41,061 nt of DNA from Ferroplasma sp037442045 (GCF_037442045.1 NZ_JBBIRC010000007.1:1-41061); one strand, 5' to 3'; numbered from the stretch's first letter, positions 7,770 to 16,262 are shown. Translations and numbers: made by a program. Notes: generated by a model not told the origin, from the letters alone.

Positions 7770-7952
7770 TTATGCTGGATACCTGTCCTGCAGATCATTG
7801 GCAATTTCTTCCAATATCTCTTCAAAGTTTTCATTTTCCATACTAACAACCTCACCACTTGGCAGGGTCATACGAACATAGTAAATTTCACCATCTTTTG
7901 ATATTTCTATATCAGCAAGGCTTTCTCCCATATACCTGTAATTATTAAGCAT
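7770..7952 (-). CDS. Small acidic protein of 60 residues, upstream of and joined to tRNA-Ser
   Basis: A 60-residue acidic protein with alternating pattern IEISKDGEIYYVRMTLPSGE, which suggests a short beta hairpin sheet, followed by a helix (ENFEEILEEIANDLQDRY). No Cys and no membrane segment. The fold could be a small beta-alpha domain; I do not recognise a named family. The ATG at 7952 is preceded by a TATA-like element (GATTATATTAAAA), consistent with a leaderless mRNA. The TAA is three bases before the tRNA-Ser 5' end, so the tRNA is likely cut from the same transcript. The role is unknown; the link with tRNA may be simple gene packing. Confidence 0.75.
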   Translation of the reverse strand: MLNNYRYMGESLADIEISKDGEIYYVRMTLPSGEVVSMENENFEEILEEIANDLQDRYPA

Positions 7953-8103
7953 ATATTATGTTTTTTAATATAATCTTTCTATTATAATATTTGAAATTAT
8001 ACATATATAGTTTTTGCGTTAGTGCCATTGAATCTATCCTACAATATCCTGAACAATTAAAATATTTTTAATATTGAATTAATTTAGCCTAAATCATGTA
8101 TTA

Positions 8104-8682
8104 TTAAAGCAGATGCCCCATCTTTTCTTTTTTAGTATCAAGATAGAATTTATCAAACTCAGTCGGTGCGATTATAACCGGTATTCTTTTGCTGATTTTT
8201 ATACCATTTTCTGTTAAATAGTTTATTTTTTCTGGATTATTTGTCATCAAATCGACTGATTTAATATTGAAATATTTTATTACATCAACGGCAAAATTAT
8301 AATGCCTGTTATCTGCTGGCAACCCCTGTTCTATATTTGCCTCAACAGTGTCCTTGCCATTATCTTCAAGGTTGTATGCCCTTATTTTGTTTAGTAGGCC
8401 TATTCCACGCCCCTCCTGCCGTAAATATATCAATATTCCATTTTCCTGGCTTGCTATATACTTCATGGATGTGAGCAACTGATCTCTGCAATCACATCTC
8501 ATTGAACCAAAAACATCACCGGTAAGGCATTCAGAATGTATTCTTACCGGAACATTTTCTTTTTCTTCTACATCTCCATGTACGAGTACTGCATGATCCT
8601 TATTATCATCATTTTTGAAAACGTATATTTGAAATGAGCCAAATCGTGTAGGCAATTTAGCTTTAGCATAGAACTCTATCAT
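8104..8682 (-). CDS. ribA: GTP cyclohydrolase II (riboflavin synthesis)
   Basis: Opens GTP to 2,5-diamino-6-ribosylamino-pyrimidinone phosphate, formate and pyrophosphate, the first step of riboflavin synthesis. The zinc ligands are in SECLTGDVFGSMRCDC (Cys52, Cys63, Cys65 from this start). The catalytic stretch RQEGRGIGLLNKIRAYNLED and the later GLPADNRHY are as in the bacterial-type RibA family, which Thermoplasmatales use in place of archaeal GTP cyclohydrolase III. The length of about 192 residues fits a stand-alone RibA without a DHBP synthase domain. A TATA-like TTTTTATAG about 28 bases upstream supports the ATG at 8682 over a TTG at 8691. The later pathway gene ribK is at 31.1 kb, so flavin genes are scattered. 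Confidence 0.95.
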   Translation of the reverse strand: MIEFYAKAKLPTRFGSFQIYVFKNDDNKDHAVLVHGDVEEKENVPVRIHSECLTGDVFGSMRCDCRDQLLTSMKYIASQENGILIYLRQEGRGIGLLNKIRAYNLEDNGKDTVEANIEQGLPADNRHYNFAVDVIKYFNIKSVDLMTNNPEKINYLTENGIKISKRIPVIIAPTEFDKFYLDTKKEKMGHLL

Positions 8683-8775
8683 AGTAATCAAAAGAAATTA
8701 CTAAATTCTATAAAAAGATATTTAAAAAATTTTTTATACAAATTTGATTGAATTTATTTAATTTATCGTAAAATC

Positions 8776-9936
8776 TTAACTTATTTCTTCTGACAGAATA
8801 TATGTATTTCCTGCCTTAAATACATATATATTTTTTACACCGGTTAATTCTTTTTCAAATAAATTTTTGTATCGATACGTTTCATCTGGTGCCATAGAAT
8901 ATCTAAAAAATATTTTACCTGCATTAATCCTTTGCAGTAATGGCAAAAAATCAAGATTAGATGAAATGCCAAGTACTGCATACTGCTTGCCAGGAAATAA
9001 CTTTTCGTATGAATTACCAGAAAATATAACCCTCCTCTGATCTATATATATAGCTACCCATTCTGGTTTAATTACCATGTGAAGAAGTTTTGCATATAAT
9101 AAAGTGATATCAGGAACATATATGAAATTGCCAACTTGTGGATTATTTGATATTTCATATCTGATTTCTTCAGGCTCACCACTTACTATTATATTTTCAG
9201 GAAGTATAACGGCAGTATTTTTATTTTCAGAAATTGTATGCGAATATAATGTTAATCTGTTTAATACACCTTTATAAGAAATATATTCTTTTTCTCCCTT
9301 TAATGGTATATTGCTCCACTCAATATGTGGGGGAAGGTCTATAGCATAACCTAAAATTTCAGGCCTGTGGATAATTATATTATACGGGTCAGGTGAAAGT
9401 TGAGAAAAAGTTTTTTCTTGTGAATTAGCAGGCCTTAAAGGATCTGAAAATAGAATGGCTCCAGAAAAATCGGCATTTAATGCATAAAAATCACTGTTAA
9501 TAAAATTTGCCTGGGAATTATATGGAATTCTGTTCAGGCATGCCATGAGATAGCGGGTTTTATCCACTTCTACGCCAGTTACTTTACTGTACTGGGAAAA
9601 CATTATATCCTGCATCCCTGCACCACTTCCAGCATCTATAATATTATTCCCTGCAAGTTTTTTAGATCTGTATTTTCCTATTATCTCTGGTGTAGAATAC
9701 ATGGCAGAATAATGGTCCATGAAAAGATGATTGGCCTGTGAAAATTTTTCAGAAATTTTTATTCTTGTTTTTGCAAATTCAAATAAAAATTCAAAATCCA
9801 TTTTATGGAATTTTTTTATGTAATCTTTTGAATAGCCATGGTGGATTAAATCAACAATTTCATTAATTTCACTATCCACTCTTTCATAGTATCTTACCGA
9901 ATCATTGAGCCTTTTCAAAAAGTTGTAAAGGTTCAT
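8776..9936 (-). CDS. SAM-dependent methyltransferase with THUMP-like C-terminal domain
   Basis: A 386-residue protein. Residues about 96-110 (NNIIDAGSGAGMQDI) form the SAM-binding motif I, and GVEVDKTRYLMACLN forms motif II. A FSDPLRP motif at the expected motif IV position resembles the DPxRR/DPxR signature of the class I methyltransferases that carry a THUMP-like domain. The C-terminal part is beta-rich and may contact RNA. The N-terminal about 80 residues are helical. The start ATG overlaps the stop of the AhpD-like gene by four bases (ATGA), so the two are translationally coupled on the minus strand. The substrate may be rRNA or tRNA, but that is inference. Confidence 0.7.
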   Translation of the reverse strand: MNLYNFLKRLNDSVRYYERVDSEINEIVDLIHHGYSKDYIKKFHKMDFEFLFEFAKTRIKISEKFSQANHLFMDHYSAMYSTPEIIGKYRSKKLAGNNIIDAGSGAGMQDIMFSQYSKVTGVEVDKTRYLMACLNRIPYNSQANFINSDFYALNADFSGAILFSDPLRPANSQEKTFSQLSPDPYNIIIHRPEILGYAIDLPPHIEWSNIPLKGEKEYISYKGVLNRLTLYSHTISENKNTAVILPENIIVSGEPEEIRYEISNNPQVGNFIYVPDITLLYAKLLHMVIKPEWVAIYIDQRRVIFSGNSYEKLFPGKQYAVLGISSNLDFLPLLQRINAGKIFFRYSMAPDETYRYKNLFEKELTGVKNIYVFKAGNTYILSEEIS

Positions 9937-10271
9937 TTAGTTTCAAATTGATTTATTGCATCCAGGAGGCTATTCATTTCCATCAATGCCTGTGAGCCAT
10001 ACATCAGGACAGTTACATAACCAACTTCCATGAGTTCCTTTCTTGTTGCCCCGGCTTTTATCGCACTGTTAACGTGGTAAGAAATGCACCATTCACATCT
10101 GGCCGCTATGCCAAGAGCAAGTGCAATTAACTCCTTGGTTTTTGCATCAAGTGCCCCTGGCTTCATTGTTTCCCCCATAAATCTCATGAAAGCGTCTGCA
10201 AAATCATTGTTATCCTTTCCAGCCTCTTTCATTATCCTGTTCACTTCTTCAAGCTTTTTATTGGCATCCAT
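9933..10271 (-). CDS. Carboxymuconolactone decarboxylase / AhpD-like protein
   Basis: A 112-residue all-helical protein of the CMD/AhpD fold. The signature is CEWCISYH with Cys59, Cys62 and His66, the redox and proton-relay motif of alkylhydroperoxidase AhpD-type proteins. LDAKTKELIALALGIAARCE just before it and AIKAGATRKELMEV just after are typical of the family. Members act as thiol peroxidase partners or as disulfide reductases. It is first in a two-gene minus-strand unit, with a four-base ATGA overlap to the methyltransferase. No physical link to the peroxiredoxins in the window, but a functional link is possible. The family is firm; the reaction is not. Confidence 0.9.
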   Translation of the reverse strand: MDANKKLEEVNRIMKEAGKDNNDFADAFMRFMGETMKPGALDAKTKELIALALGIAARCEWCISYHVNSAIKAGATRKELMEVGYVTVLMYGSQALMEMNSLLDAINQFETK

Positions 10272-10410
10272 TTTTATCTTTTAATTATTGCTGATTTGTA
10301 TTTTAATATTGCTTTAAATCATTATGTGTTAAATTATTTCTTACTGAAATATTTCTTTTATCCTTCGTGCGGGAGGATCAATTTAAATGATATTGTAGAA
10401 AGGAAAGAAT

Positions 10411-11494
10411 AATAACACATTCTGTTACTTCATAAATGATGTTAAGAACATTAAGCTCAAGCTTTTCTATGAATCCCTTATCCTGAGGGAGATACAGTTC
10501 AGGGAAGTATGCTGGTTCGCCATGGAACAGGATTTTACGGAAAACACAATTAACAAATTCAAACTGAATAAAACAAAATACAGGCAAATAAGAAAATGGC
10601 TCCTGATGTTGCTATCTACACCGATTCTAGCAACAGGAGATCAGGATAGGAATTACCGAACTGAACAAAGCCAAAAAAATACATAGGAAATCTATAACTG
10701 TAAGATATAACAGGAGAACGTTCAAATTTTATTCTGATTCACGTATAGTATCTCTTACCACAGCTGCAGGGAGTATTGCCTTCTCTTTAGCGTATTCTCC
10801 GCTTATTGATAAATGCAGGGAAAAATACATAAATGCACTGCTTACCGTAGATTAGAAATATCAAAAACATTCAGGATGGTTCAGGCTAAATTGTGAGGTC
10901 AGGAAGTAAAAAATAAGGCCGAATCAGAACAGCAGGAATAGACAGAGGAATAAATAACATAGCCGGCTCTTTAACAATTTGTTCTTCAATTTTAAAGAAA
11001 TCTTAAAAATAAGAAAAAGATTCTAACATAACAATGCAAGGCTACAGCACGCAAGCACTCATTTCACTCACAAAAAACTGAGAGAATTAAGTGAAAGAGA
11101 GATGGGTCGAGCTAAACACAAATCATGCAATATCAAAATCGATGGAGACTCTTTCCTTCAATATCATCACACTTGAAGAATTGGAATCAGCAGAGATAAG
11201 AAAGAAATCAAAGGGAAAAGCATTTAACAGGAGGCCTGGTTCATGGCTACCATATCAGTTGGCGTAGTTTATGGAATACAGGATACAGAAAATTAGTAAG
11301 TTCGTTATATATTTTGAATCAAATATAATTCCAATAAATGTTCAAAGTGTGTCTATATCAACAAGAACAAGAGGAAAGTATCAGTATTTCATTGCCTTAA
11401 CTGCAATTTTGAACTCAACACCAATTTGTATACATCAAGAAACATCGAAGTACTCGGTAAGTCTCCGTATTTCAGCCCATTGTCAATCACCTAA
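10411..11494 (+). pseudogene. Decayed TnpB (IS200/IS605 or IS607-type OrfB) relic
   Basis: A broken gene read in several frames. A piece from about 10411 to 10686 gives a helical segment (KLNKTKYRQIRKWLLMLL) ending at TAG. A second frame, about 10630-10853, gives ITVRYNRRTFKFYSDS. A third holds the RuvC-I motif AGIDRGINNIA (Asp at 10941-10943). The RuvC-II Glu region NIITLEELESAEIRKK follows near 11160-11200, then NRRPGSWLPYQLA and a stop where a sense codon is expected. A further frameshift near 11335 leads to the zinc ribbon CSKC and CLNC (11339-11404). The last catalytic Asp has become Asn at 11423-11425. TAA is at 11492-11494. TnpB is an RNA-guided nuclease carried by these elements; this copy cannot be active. 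No tnpA is next to it. Confidence 0.88.
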
Positions 11495-11816
11495 TAGTTG
11501 CGTTCCAATGAGGCTTCTCCTATAGCTATGGCATGGAACAGTAACAGGACCCTATACATCAGAGTTTGGTAGTTGACCTTGACCTGAACCTGTTAGCATC
11601 GTTAACCATAAGAAAATAATTCATCAATATATTCCAGAATTAAAATGATCGTTATAAAATGTTATCAAATTTTAATATTTATTTCTGGCTCTTCCACCTT
11701 CCTATTTGGCTTTAAAAGAATATAAAGAATAAAGCACAATATTATTTAATATTATATACAATGAACTTTTTTCATCGAAATCGATATATTGATTTAATGC
11801 TATATATTACATAACT
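11495..11816. other. Intergenic stretch after the TnpB relic with glucose dehydrogenase promoter
   Basis: About 320 bases without a gene. The first part is probably the remains of the element's right end, where a guide RNA would normally be coded, but no clear structure or target duplication is visible. The last 50 bases hold the promoter of the glucose dehydrogenase gene: an A/T-rich TATA-like stretch around 11788-11800 and, just upstream, the inverted repeat ATCGA-AA-TCGAT. Confidence 0.5.
11774..11785 (+). promoter_or_regulatory. Inverted repeat ATCGA-AA-TCGAT before glucose dehydrogenase
   Basis: A perfect 5-base inverted repeat with a 2-base centre, 31-42 bases before the ATG and next to the likely TATA region. 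Its position fits a regulator site. Which factor binds, if any, is unknown. Confidence 0.35.
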
Positions 11817-12905
11817 ATGACAAGAATTTCAGCACTGGTAACATCGGCACCAGCAGGAGGGATATCTTATAAAAATATAGATTTGCAAGTAAACAATGAG
11901 GCAAAGGCTAAACTAAAACCTGTTTACACAGGCCTGTGTGGTACTGATCGAATGATGATTTCTGGCAATCTTCCATTCACATATAATCCAAAAGGGCAGG
12001 ATTACATTGTAATAGGCCATGAAGCAGTATGCCAGGTACTGGACATTGAAGATAACAAATTTAATATAAAATCAGGAGACTACGTTGTTCCAGTGGTTCG
12101 CCGTCCGGGTTCATGCGTAAATTGCAGAATTGGGAGGCCCGATAACTGTTCGGATGCAGATCATGATGTCATTGAAGCGGGGGTTCGAGGGCTTAATGGG
12201 TTTAATTCAGAATATTTTTATGATTTTCCTCAAAACTTATTGAAAATCAACGATAAAACAAATATTCTTATCAACGTTCTAACAGAACCGACAAAGAACG
12301 TTATGAAGGCATTTGAAATTTTTGACAAAGTATCAGAAAGATCAATTTTTACTGGTTCTGATTCTACATACATGCAAAAAAATTGCGTCATAATCGGTAC
12401 TGGGAGTGAAGCATTTTTATACGCATTTATGGCAAAAGAATATACTATGAATGTTTTCATGACCAACAGGCATTCAATGCCTGAGGATAAGATGAAAATT
12501 ATCGATGGGATTAACGCATCATTTTTTAATTATAAAAACGAAACTATGCCAGATTACATTGATCTCCTTATTGATACAAGCGGCGATCCCGAAACAATCA
12601 TGCGTTTTATCAGAAAGTTAAATTATAATGGCGTTTGCATACTGTTTGGAACCAATGGAGCTGCACCTGGAACAGATTATACAGGAATTGATATAAGTTA
12701 TATTGTTGAACATAATATTGTGATTGCAGGGTCCGTTGATGGTTCAAAAAAACATTATCTTGATGCTATAAAATATCTGAATAAATGGAAATATATGCCT
12801 GGCAGTGCAGTAAAATACCTTATAACCGGAATATTTAGCCCTGATGAAACAGAAATATTCATGAAAAAACCAATAGAAGAAATTAAATCTGTAATAAAGT
12901 GGTAA
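11817..12905 (+). CDS. gdh: Glucose 1-dehydrogenase (zinc MDR family)
   Basis: Oxidises glucose (and often galactose) to the lactone with NAD(P)+, the entry step of the non-phosphorylating Entner-Doudoroff pathway. Catalytic zinc ligands are Cys41 (GLCGTDR), His68 and Glu69 (GHEA). The structural zinc loop RRPGSCVNCRIGRPDNC carries Cys100, Cys103 and Cys111. The sequence closely resembles the well-studied Thermoplasma acidophilum enzyme as I recall it (VNCRIGR, LTEPTKNVMKAF, VIIGTGSEAFLY, DTSGDPETIMRFIRKLN). At 362 residues it has normal length. The Rossmann glycine motif is GTGSEA. The next gene, folD, starts three bases past the stop, so they form an operon; both yield reduced NADP. Promoter and inverted repeat lie upstream. 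Confidence 0.95.
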   Translation: MTRISALVTSAPAGGISYKNIDLQVNNEAKAKLKPVYTGLCGTDRMMISGNLPFTYNPKGQDYIVIGHEAVCQVLDIEDNKFNIKSGDYVVPVVRRPGSCVNCRIGRPDNCSDADHDVIEAGVRGLNGFNSEYFYDFPQNLLKINDKTNILINVLTEPTKNVMKAFEIFDKVSERSIFTGSDSTYMQKNCVIIGTGSEAFLYAFMAKEYTMNVFMTNRHSMPEDKMKIIDGINASFFNYKNETMPDYIDLLIDTSGDPETIMRFIRKLNYNGVCILFGTNGAAPGTDYTGIDISYIVEHNIVIAGSVDGSKKHYLDAIKYLNKWKYMPGSAVKYLITGIFSPDETEIFMKKPIEEIKSVIKW

Positions 12906-12907
12906 AA

Positions 12908-13753
12908 ATGATACTTGATGGTAAAATAATAGCAAATGAAAAAATGGAAAAATTAAGAGAAGAATTTGACAATATATCAGATAAATATAAAATCACGCCA
13001 GAATTAAAATTAGTACAGGTTGGAAACGATCCTGCAAGCACTATATACGCTAATTCCAAAATCAAAAGAGGCATAAAGTTGGGTATTACCGTTACACTGG
13101 AAAAATTTGTTGATATAACCCAGAATAAATTGATAAATTATATTATAGGGTATAATAATAAAAAAGAAATCAATGGCATTATGATTGAATCGCCATTGCC
13201 TACTGGCTTTAATTTTCAGGATGCAGTAAATAATATAAGTTTTTACAAGGATTCAGATGGAATGACATCATATAATCAGGGAAATTTATACACAAAAAAT
13301 GAAATGATAGCGCCTGCTACAGCAAGAGCAGTTGTTGACATATTAGAATATTATAAAATTCCAGAAGGCAATGCATGTATTATAAACCGATCTGCAGTTG
13401 TAGGGCGTCCACTTGCCATGCTTCTCCTGAATCGTGATTATACTGTAACATTATGCCATAGTAAGACTGTTTGCATTAAGAAAATTGCCAGGGAAAATGA
13501 TATCCTGATTGCTGCCGTTGGAAAAGCAAATTTTATTGATAGCAGCTATGTAACTGGGAAATCAACAGTAATAGATGTTGGAATAAACTATTCAGGTATT
13601 AAAATATACGGCGACGTAAATTTTGATTCTGTCTATAGAGTCGCAAAAAATATCAGTCCTGTACCAGGCGGAGTTGGAATAGTAACTGCAACAGACATAT
13701 TTGAAAATTTTCTGAACGGACTTAAATATCAGTTAAATCACCATCTTACATAG
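12908..13753 (+). CDS. folD: Methylenetetrahydrofolate dehydrogenase / cyclohydrolase
   Basis: Interconverts methylene-, methenyl- and 10-formyl-tetrahydrofolate in one-carbon metabolism. The catalytic Tyr-x3-Lys is in TIYANSKIKRG (Tyr47, Lys51 from this start), KDSDGMTSYNQGNL matches the substrate Asp region, and NRSAVVGRPLAMLLL and PVPGGVGIVTATDIFEN are hallmark motifs. The segment usually written VQLPLP reads IESPLP, so the Gln that assists catalysis (Gln98 in E. coli) is Glu94 here. The gene starts with ATG three bases after the glucose dehydrogenase stop; a GTG at 12899 would overlap it. 281 residues is normal. The family is certain; whether both activities remain is open because of the Gln to Glu change. 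Confidence 0.94.
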   Translation: MILDGKIIANEKMEKLREEFDNISDKYKITPELKLVQVGNDPASTIYANSKIKRGIKLGITVTLEKFVDITQNKLINYIIGYNNKKEINGIMIESPLPTGFNFQDAVNNISFYKDSDGMTSYNQGNLYTKNEMIAPATARAVVDILEYYKIPEGNACIINRSAVVGRPLAMLLLNRDYTVTLCHSKTVCIKKIARENDILIAAVGKANFIDSSYVTGKSTVIDVGINYSGIKIYGDVNFDSVYRVAKNISPVPGGVGIVTATDIFENFLNGLKYQLNHHLT

Positions 13754-13802
13754 TTTCATTTTATATAGAAACATTTATAGATGACCATATATTACTATTT
13801 TA

Positions 13803-14072
13803 ATGTTTGATATTGAGATTTATCTGGATAAATATATTTATTCCAGATTTAAAAATAGCAATATTAAAACATTTGTATTGAATGGGTTTTATGACATTTC
13901 AGTAAATGATAATTTATATTTTAGCGTAAATATGCTATCCATAGAGGATAACAATTTGCATATATACAGAATGAGCACACGCATTTTTTCTATAGAATTA
14001 CAAGAAATCACTCATTTCCTAATTAATTATCATTATAGAAAATTAAATTTCAAGATTATTCCACACTTTTAA
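13803..14072 (+). CDS. Small hypothetical protein (89 residues)
   Basis: A predicted 89-residue protein rich in Ile, Tyr, Phe and Asn, with alternating hydrophobic residues (NGFYDISVNDNLYFSVNMLS) that suggest beta strands, and a C-terminal helix-like EITHFLINYHYRK. No signal peptide and no known motif. A TATA-like CATATATTAC lies just before the ATG, and ATTTATAG a little further upstream, so expression is plausible. The stop overlaps the convergent HEPN-like gene by four bases. It could be a real short gene or a chance frame; its amino acid make-up is as AT-driven as the genome. Function unknown. Confidence 0.5.
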   Translation: MFDIEIYLDKYIYSRFKNSNIKTFVLNGFYDISVNDNLYFSVNMLSIEDNNLHIYRMSTRIFSIELQEITHFLINYHYRKLNFKIIPHF

Positions 14073-14869
14073 TGCCTGTTTCCTCTAAAAGTTTTGTATC
14101 TCTCATTTATATTTCTGCCGGTAGAGCTTTTAAAATTTTTATGGCTAATTATTTGCATTCCGGGTCTGATTTCTAAAAGCAATTTTCCTGCTATATCTGA
14201 GGCTATTGCCACACTTTCCAATACTGGAAACAGTGACCATTCATTTTCTCCATGTGCCAGTAGATTTCTTACATTTAATGAAAGCCTTAATGCAAGCCCA
14301 GTTGGCCTATCAACAAATTTTGTGGCCCAGGTCAGCAGAGAATTTTCAGATCCGGGAAATGGCTCTCCGTTGACATTTATGTCTGTTCTGCCAAGTCTAT
14401 TTAACCTTATATATAGTTTTAGCTTTCTATAGTCATATCCTGTCAAAACAATATCCTTCATTCCGATCTTTGATATTGCTATTCTGTTTCCAAGCCATTT
14501 TGAATATGCACACCTCATTGCCATTTCAAGGAGAAGATAAAGGTCAAGCGTTGCGACCTCATTGAATTTTTCAAGTTTTATAAGTTCCTCTGTATCCAAT
14601 CTTAATTTTTTCAGTTTCTGAGGTAATTCATACTTTTTATTATCCAGAGTGCTAAACATTAACGGTATATTAGCAAGGAAAAATCCAAGGGCATTTTCCT
14701 TATTGCATACAAAATCAGTTTTAAGTTCCATTCCATTAAAAATAATCTTTTTCCCGGAACAATCAAGTTTTTGCAATGCTGTATCGATCATCGTTTTATC
14801 ATAATATTCAGGATATTGAAAAAAGTCAAAAACTTGATCTGATATGTATTGCAAATATTCATTATTCAT
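14069..14869 (-). CDS. Unknown protein with HEPN-like R-x4-H motif
   Basis: A 266-residue, mostly helical protein with no signal peptide or membrane segment. Near residue 200 is SLNVRNLLAHGENEWSL: Arg201 and His206 form an R-x4-H motif within a helix, with the following Gly, as seen in HEPN-domain RNases and in many swt1/DUF4145-like helical proteins. Other conserved-looking parts are LYLLLEMAMRCAYSKWLG (about 111-127) and TWATKFVDRPTGLALRL. HEPN proteins often act on RNA in defence or toxin systems, but some have lost catalysis. No nucleotidyltransferase or DNA-defence gene is adjacent. The ATG at 14869 follows an AT-rich promoter. It converges on the 89-residue frame. The domain call is inference from the motif and its helical setting. 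Confidence 0.6.
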   Translation of the reverse strand: MNNEYLQYISDQVFDFFQYPEYYDKTMIDTALQKLDCSGKKIIFNGMELKTDFVCNKENALGFFLANIPLMFSTLDNKKYELPQKLKKLRLDTEELIKLEKFNEVATLDLYLLLEMAMRCAYSKWLGNRIAISKIGMKDIVLTGYDYRKLKLYIRLNRLGRTDINVNGEPFPGSENSLLTWATKFVDRPTGLALRLSLNVRNLLAHGENEWSLFPVLESVAIASDIAGKLLLEIRPGMQIISHKNFKSSTGRNINERYKTFRGNRH

Positions 14870-15253
14870 AATTCTTTATGCTTTATTCTTATAAAAATAA
14901 TATGAAAATATTCATTTTAAAGATATTATAAGGAGTTTAAAGGATACAGTAAAACTCTAATTTCCCTAAATAGATTTTCCCGGCATCTACCAATAAAACT
15001 CCCAGATCTTGTTTTATTGTAAATATCATCCTTTTAAGATCTGTAATTTAGATTTATATTTTAAATAAAAATTAAAGGAAAGCCAAATTTGGCAATGAAT
15101 ATCAAATGATTTTCTTTTATAAAGATTTGAGTACATATAACAGTTAAGAATTAATACCATGCAGAACCAGAATAATCTTATTCCAGCAAATGTGAAGAAT
15201 ACAGGAAGTGAACTGGTTAAATCTATATACCTGTATTATTTATACACAGTATA
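14870..15253. other. 384-base intergenic stretch
   Basis: AT-rich region between two minus-strand genes. It contains the inverted repeat CAGATCTT (15003-15010) and AAGATCTG (15036-15043), separated by 25 bases, which could form a weak stem. A plus-strand frame beginning with ATG at 15159 (MQNQNNLIPANVKNTG) follows a TATA-like element but then runs antisense into the heptose kinase gene, so I do not call it. Nothing else is recognised. Confidence 0.4.
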
Positions 15254-16222
15254 TCACTGTGAAAAATATATTATTCTTGAACCCTCAAAATCAAAATCAA
15301 AGTTTATTTCACGGAGCCCCAGGTTTTTAAGTTTATCCTTATTTTCTTTGTCTATGATAAAAATCAAAAAGCCACCTCCACCGGCACCGATAAGATTACC
15401 GCCATATGCACCGTTGCTAAGGGCTTTGGAATAATAATCATCAATATTTTTATTAGAAATATTTTCATAAAGTGCTTTTTTGCAATTCCAGTTATTGTTC
15501 AGAAGCTCGCCGAGTCTCTTAATATCCATGTCATATAATGCATGATAAAAATCCAATGTATATTCTTTCATATTTGCATAATCATCCAGGTGCATGGATA
15601 TTTCCTTTCTGATATTACCGTGCAGTTCTCCGGAATTATGGCCTATACCGGTATATAGCAATGCCATATTATCTTTTAAGGTCTCCAGTTTTTCATAATT
15701 AAGTGTTACTGGATTAACATATACAGAATCATTTTCATTGAATTTAAGCATATTTATGCCACCAAACGATGCCATATACTGGTCCTGGTATCCTCCCGGC
15801 TCCCTCAATATATTCCGTTCTATTTTTATTGCTTCTCTGGCCAATTGCTCTCTGCTTGCAAATTCCGATTTATATGCATGTAAAGCATTGAGAAGGCCTA
15901 CAAGGAATGTCGAGCTTGATCCAAGTCCAGTACCGCCCGACGGTATATCTGAAACGCTAAGAATTTCTATACCTCCATCTATATTTAAAAGTTTCATAGC
16001 CTCTCTGACAGTAGGATGTTTTATCTGGTCTACTGTATCTACTATTTCTGTTGTGGAATATGAAACCCTTATTTTATAGTCAAATTTTTTATTCACAATA
16101 ATGTAAATATATTTATTAATAGCAGCAGAAAGCAGTAAACCACCATAATTTCTAAAATATTCCGGGGTATCTGTACTTCCGCCAACAAGGCCGATTCTTA
16201 AAGGTGTTTTAGTTATAATCAT
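15254..16222 (-). CDS. hddA: D-glycero-D-manno-heptose 7-phosphate kinase (GHMP family)
   Basis: Phosphorylates heptose 7-phosphate to the 1,7-bisphosphate on the way to nucleotide-activated heptose for surface glycans. It is a GHMP kinase: the N terminus ITKTPLRIGLVGGSTDTPEY, the ATP loop DIPSGGTGLGSSSTFLVGL at about 92-110, and the C-terminal GAYGGNLIGAGGGGFLIF. RNILREPGGYQDQYMASFGG is typical of HddA-like proteins. At 322 residues it has the usual length. The isomerase gmhA lies 40 bases upstream on the same strand. A TATA-like element between them suggests that hddA may have its own promoter. Heptose genes of this kind are uncommon in archaea outside Thermoplasmatales-like groups. Distinguishing GDP- from ADP-heptose routes is not possible here, though HddA usually serves the GDP route. 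Confidence 0.9.
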   Translation of the reverse strand: MIITKTPLRIGLVGGSTDTPEYFRNYGGLLLSAAINKYIYIIVNKKFDYKIRVSYSTTEIVDTVDQIKHPTVREAMKLLNIDGGIEILSVSDIPSGGTGLGSSSTFLVGLLNALHAYKSEFASREQLAREAIKIERNILREPGGYQDQYMASFGGINMLKFNENDSVYVNPVTLNYEKLETLKDNMALLYTGIGHNSGELHGNIRKEISMHLDDYANMKEYTLDFYHALYDMDIKRLGELLNNNWNCKKALYENISNKNIDDYYSKALSNGAYGGNLIGAGGGGFLIFIIDKENKDKLKNLGLREINFDFDFEGSRIIYFSQ

Positions 16223-16262
16223 AAAGGTTCAGTGATAATATTTATAAAAAATTATCTAAATA

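Noticed and set aside
10411..11494. Decayed TnpB as an active compact CRISPR-like nuclease
   Set aside because: Several stops, at least three frame changes and the loss of the last catalytic Asp rule out activity.
15003..15043. Inverted repeat CAGATCTT/AAGATCTG as an insertion element end or riboswitch
   Set aside because: The arms are only eight bases with a 25-base AT-rich spacer and no duplicated flank or transposase nearby; it may be chance.
15159..15434. Plus-strand frame beginning MQNQNNLIPANVKN with a TATA-like element upstream
   Set aside because: More than half of it is the antisense of the heptose kinase gene; the part in the gap is only about 30 codons and shows no motif. It could be a gene remnant but I cannot support it.
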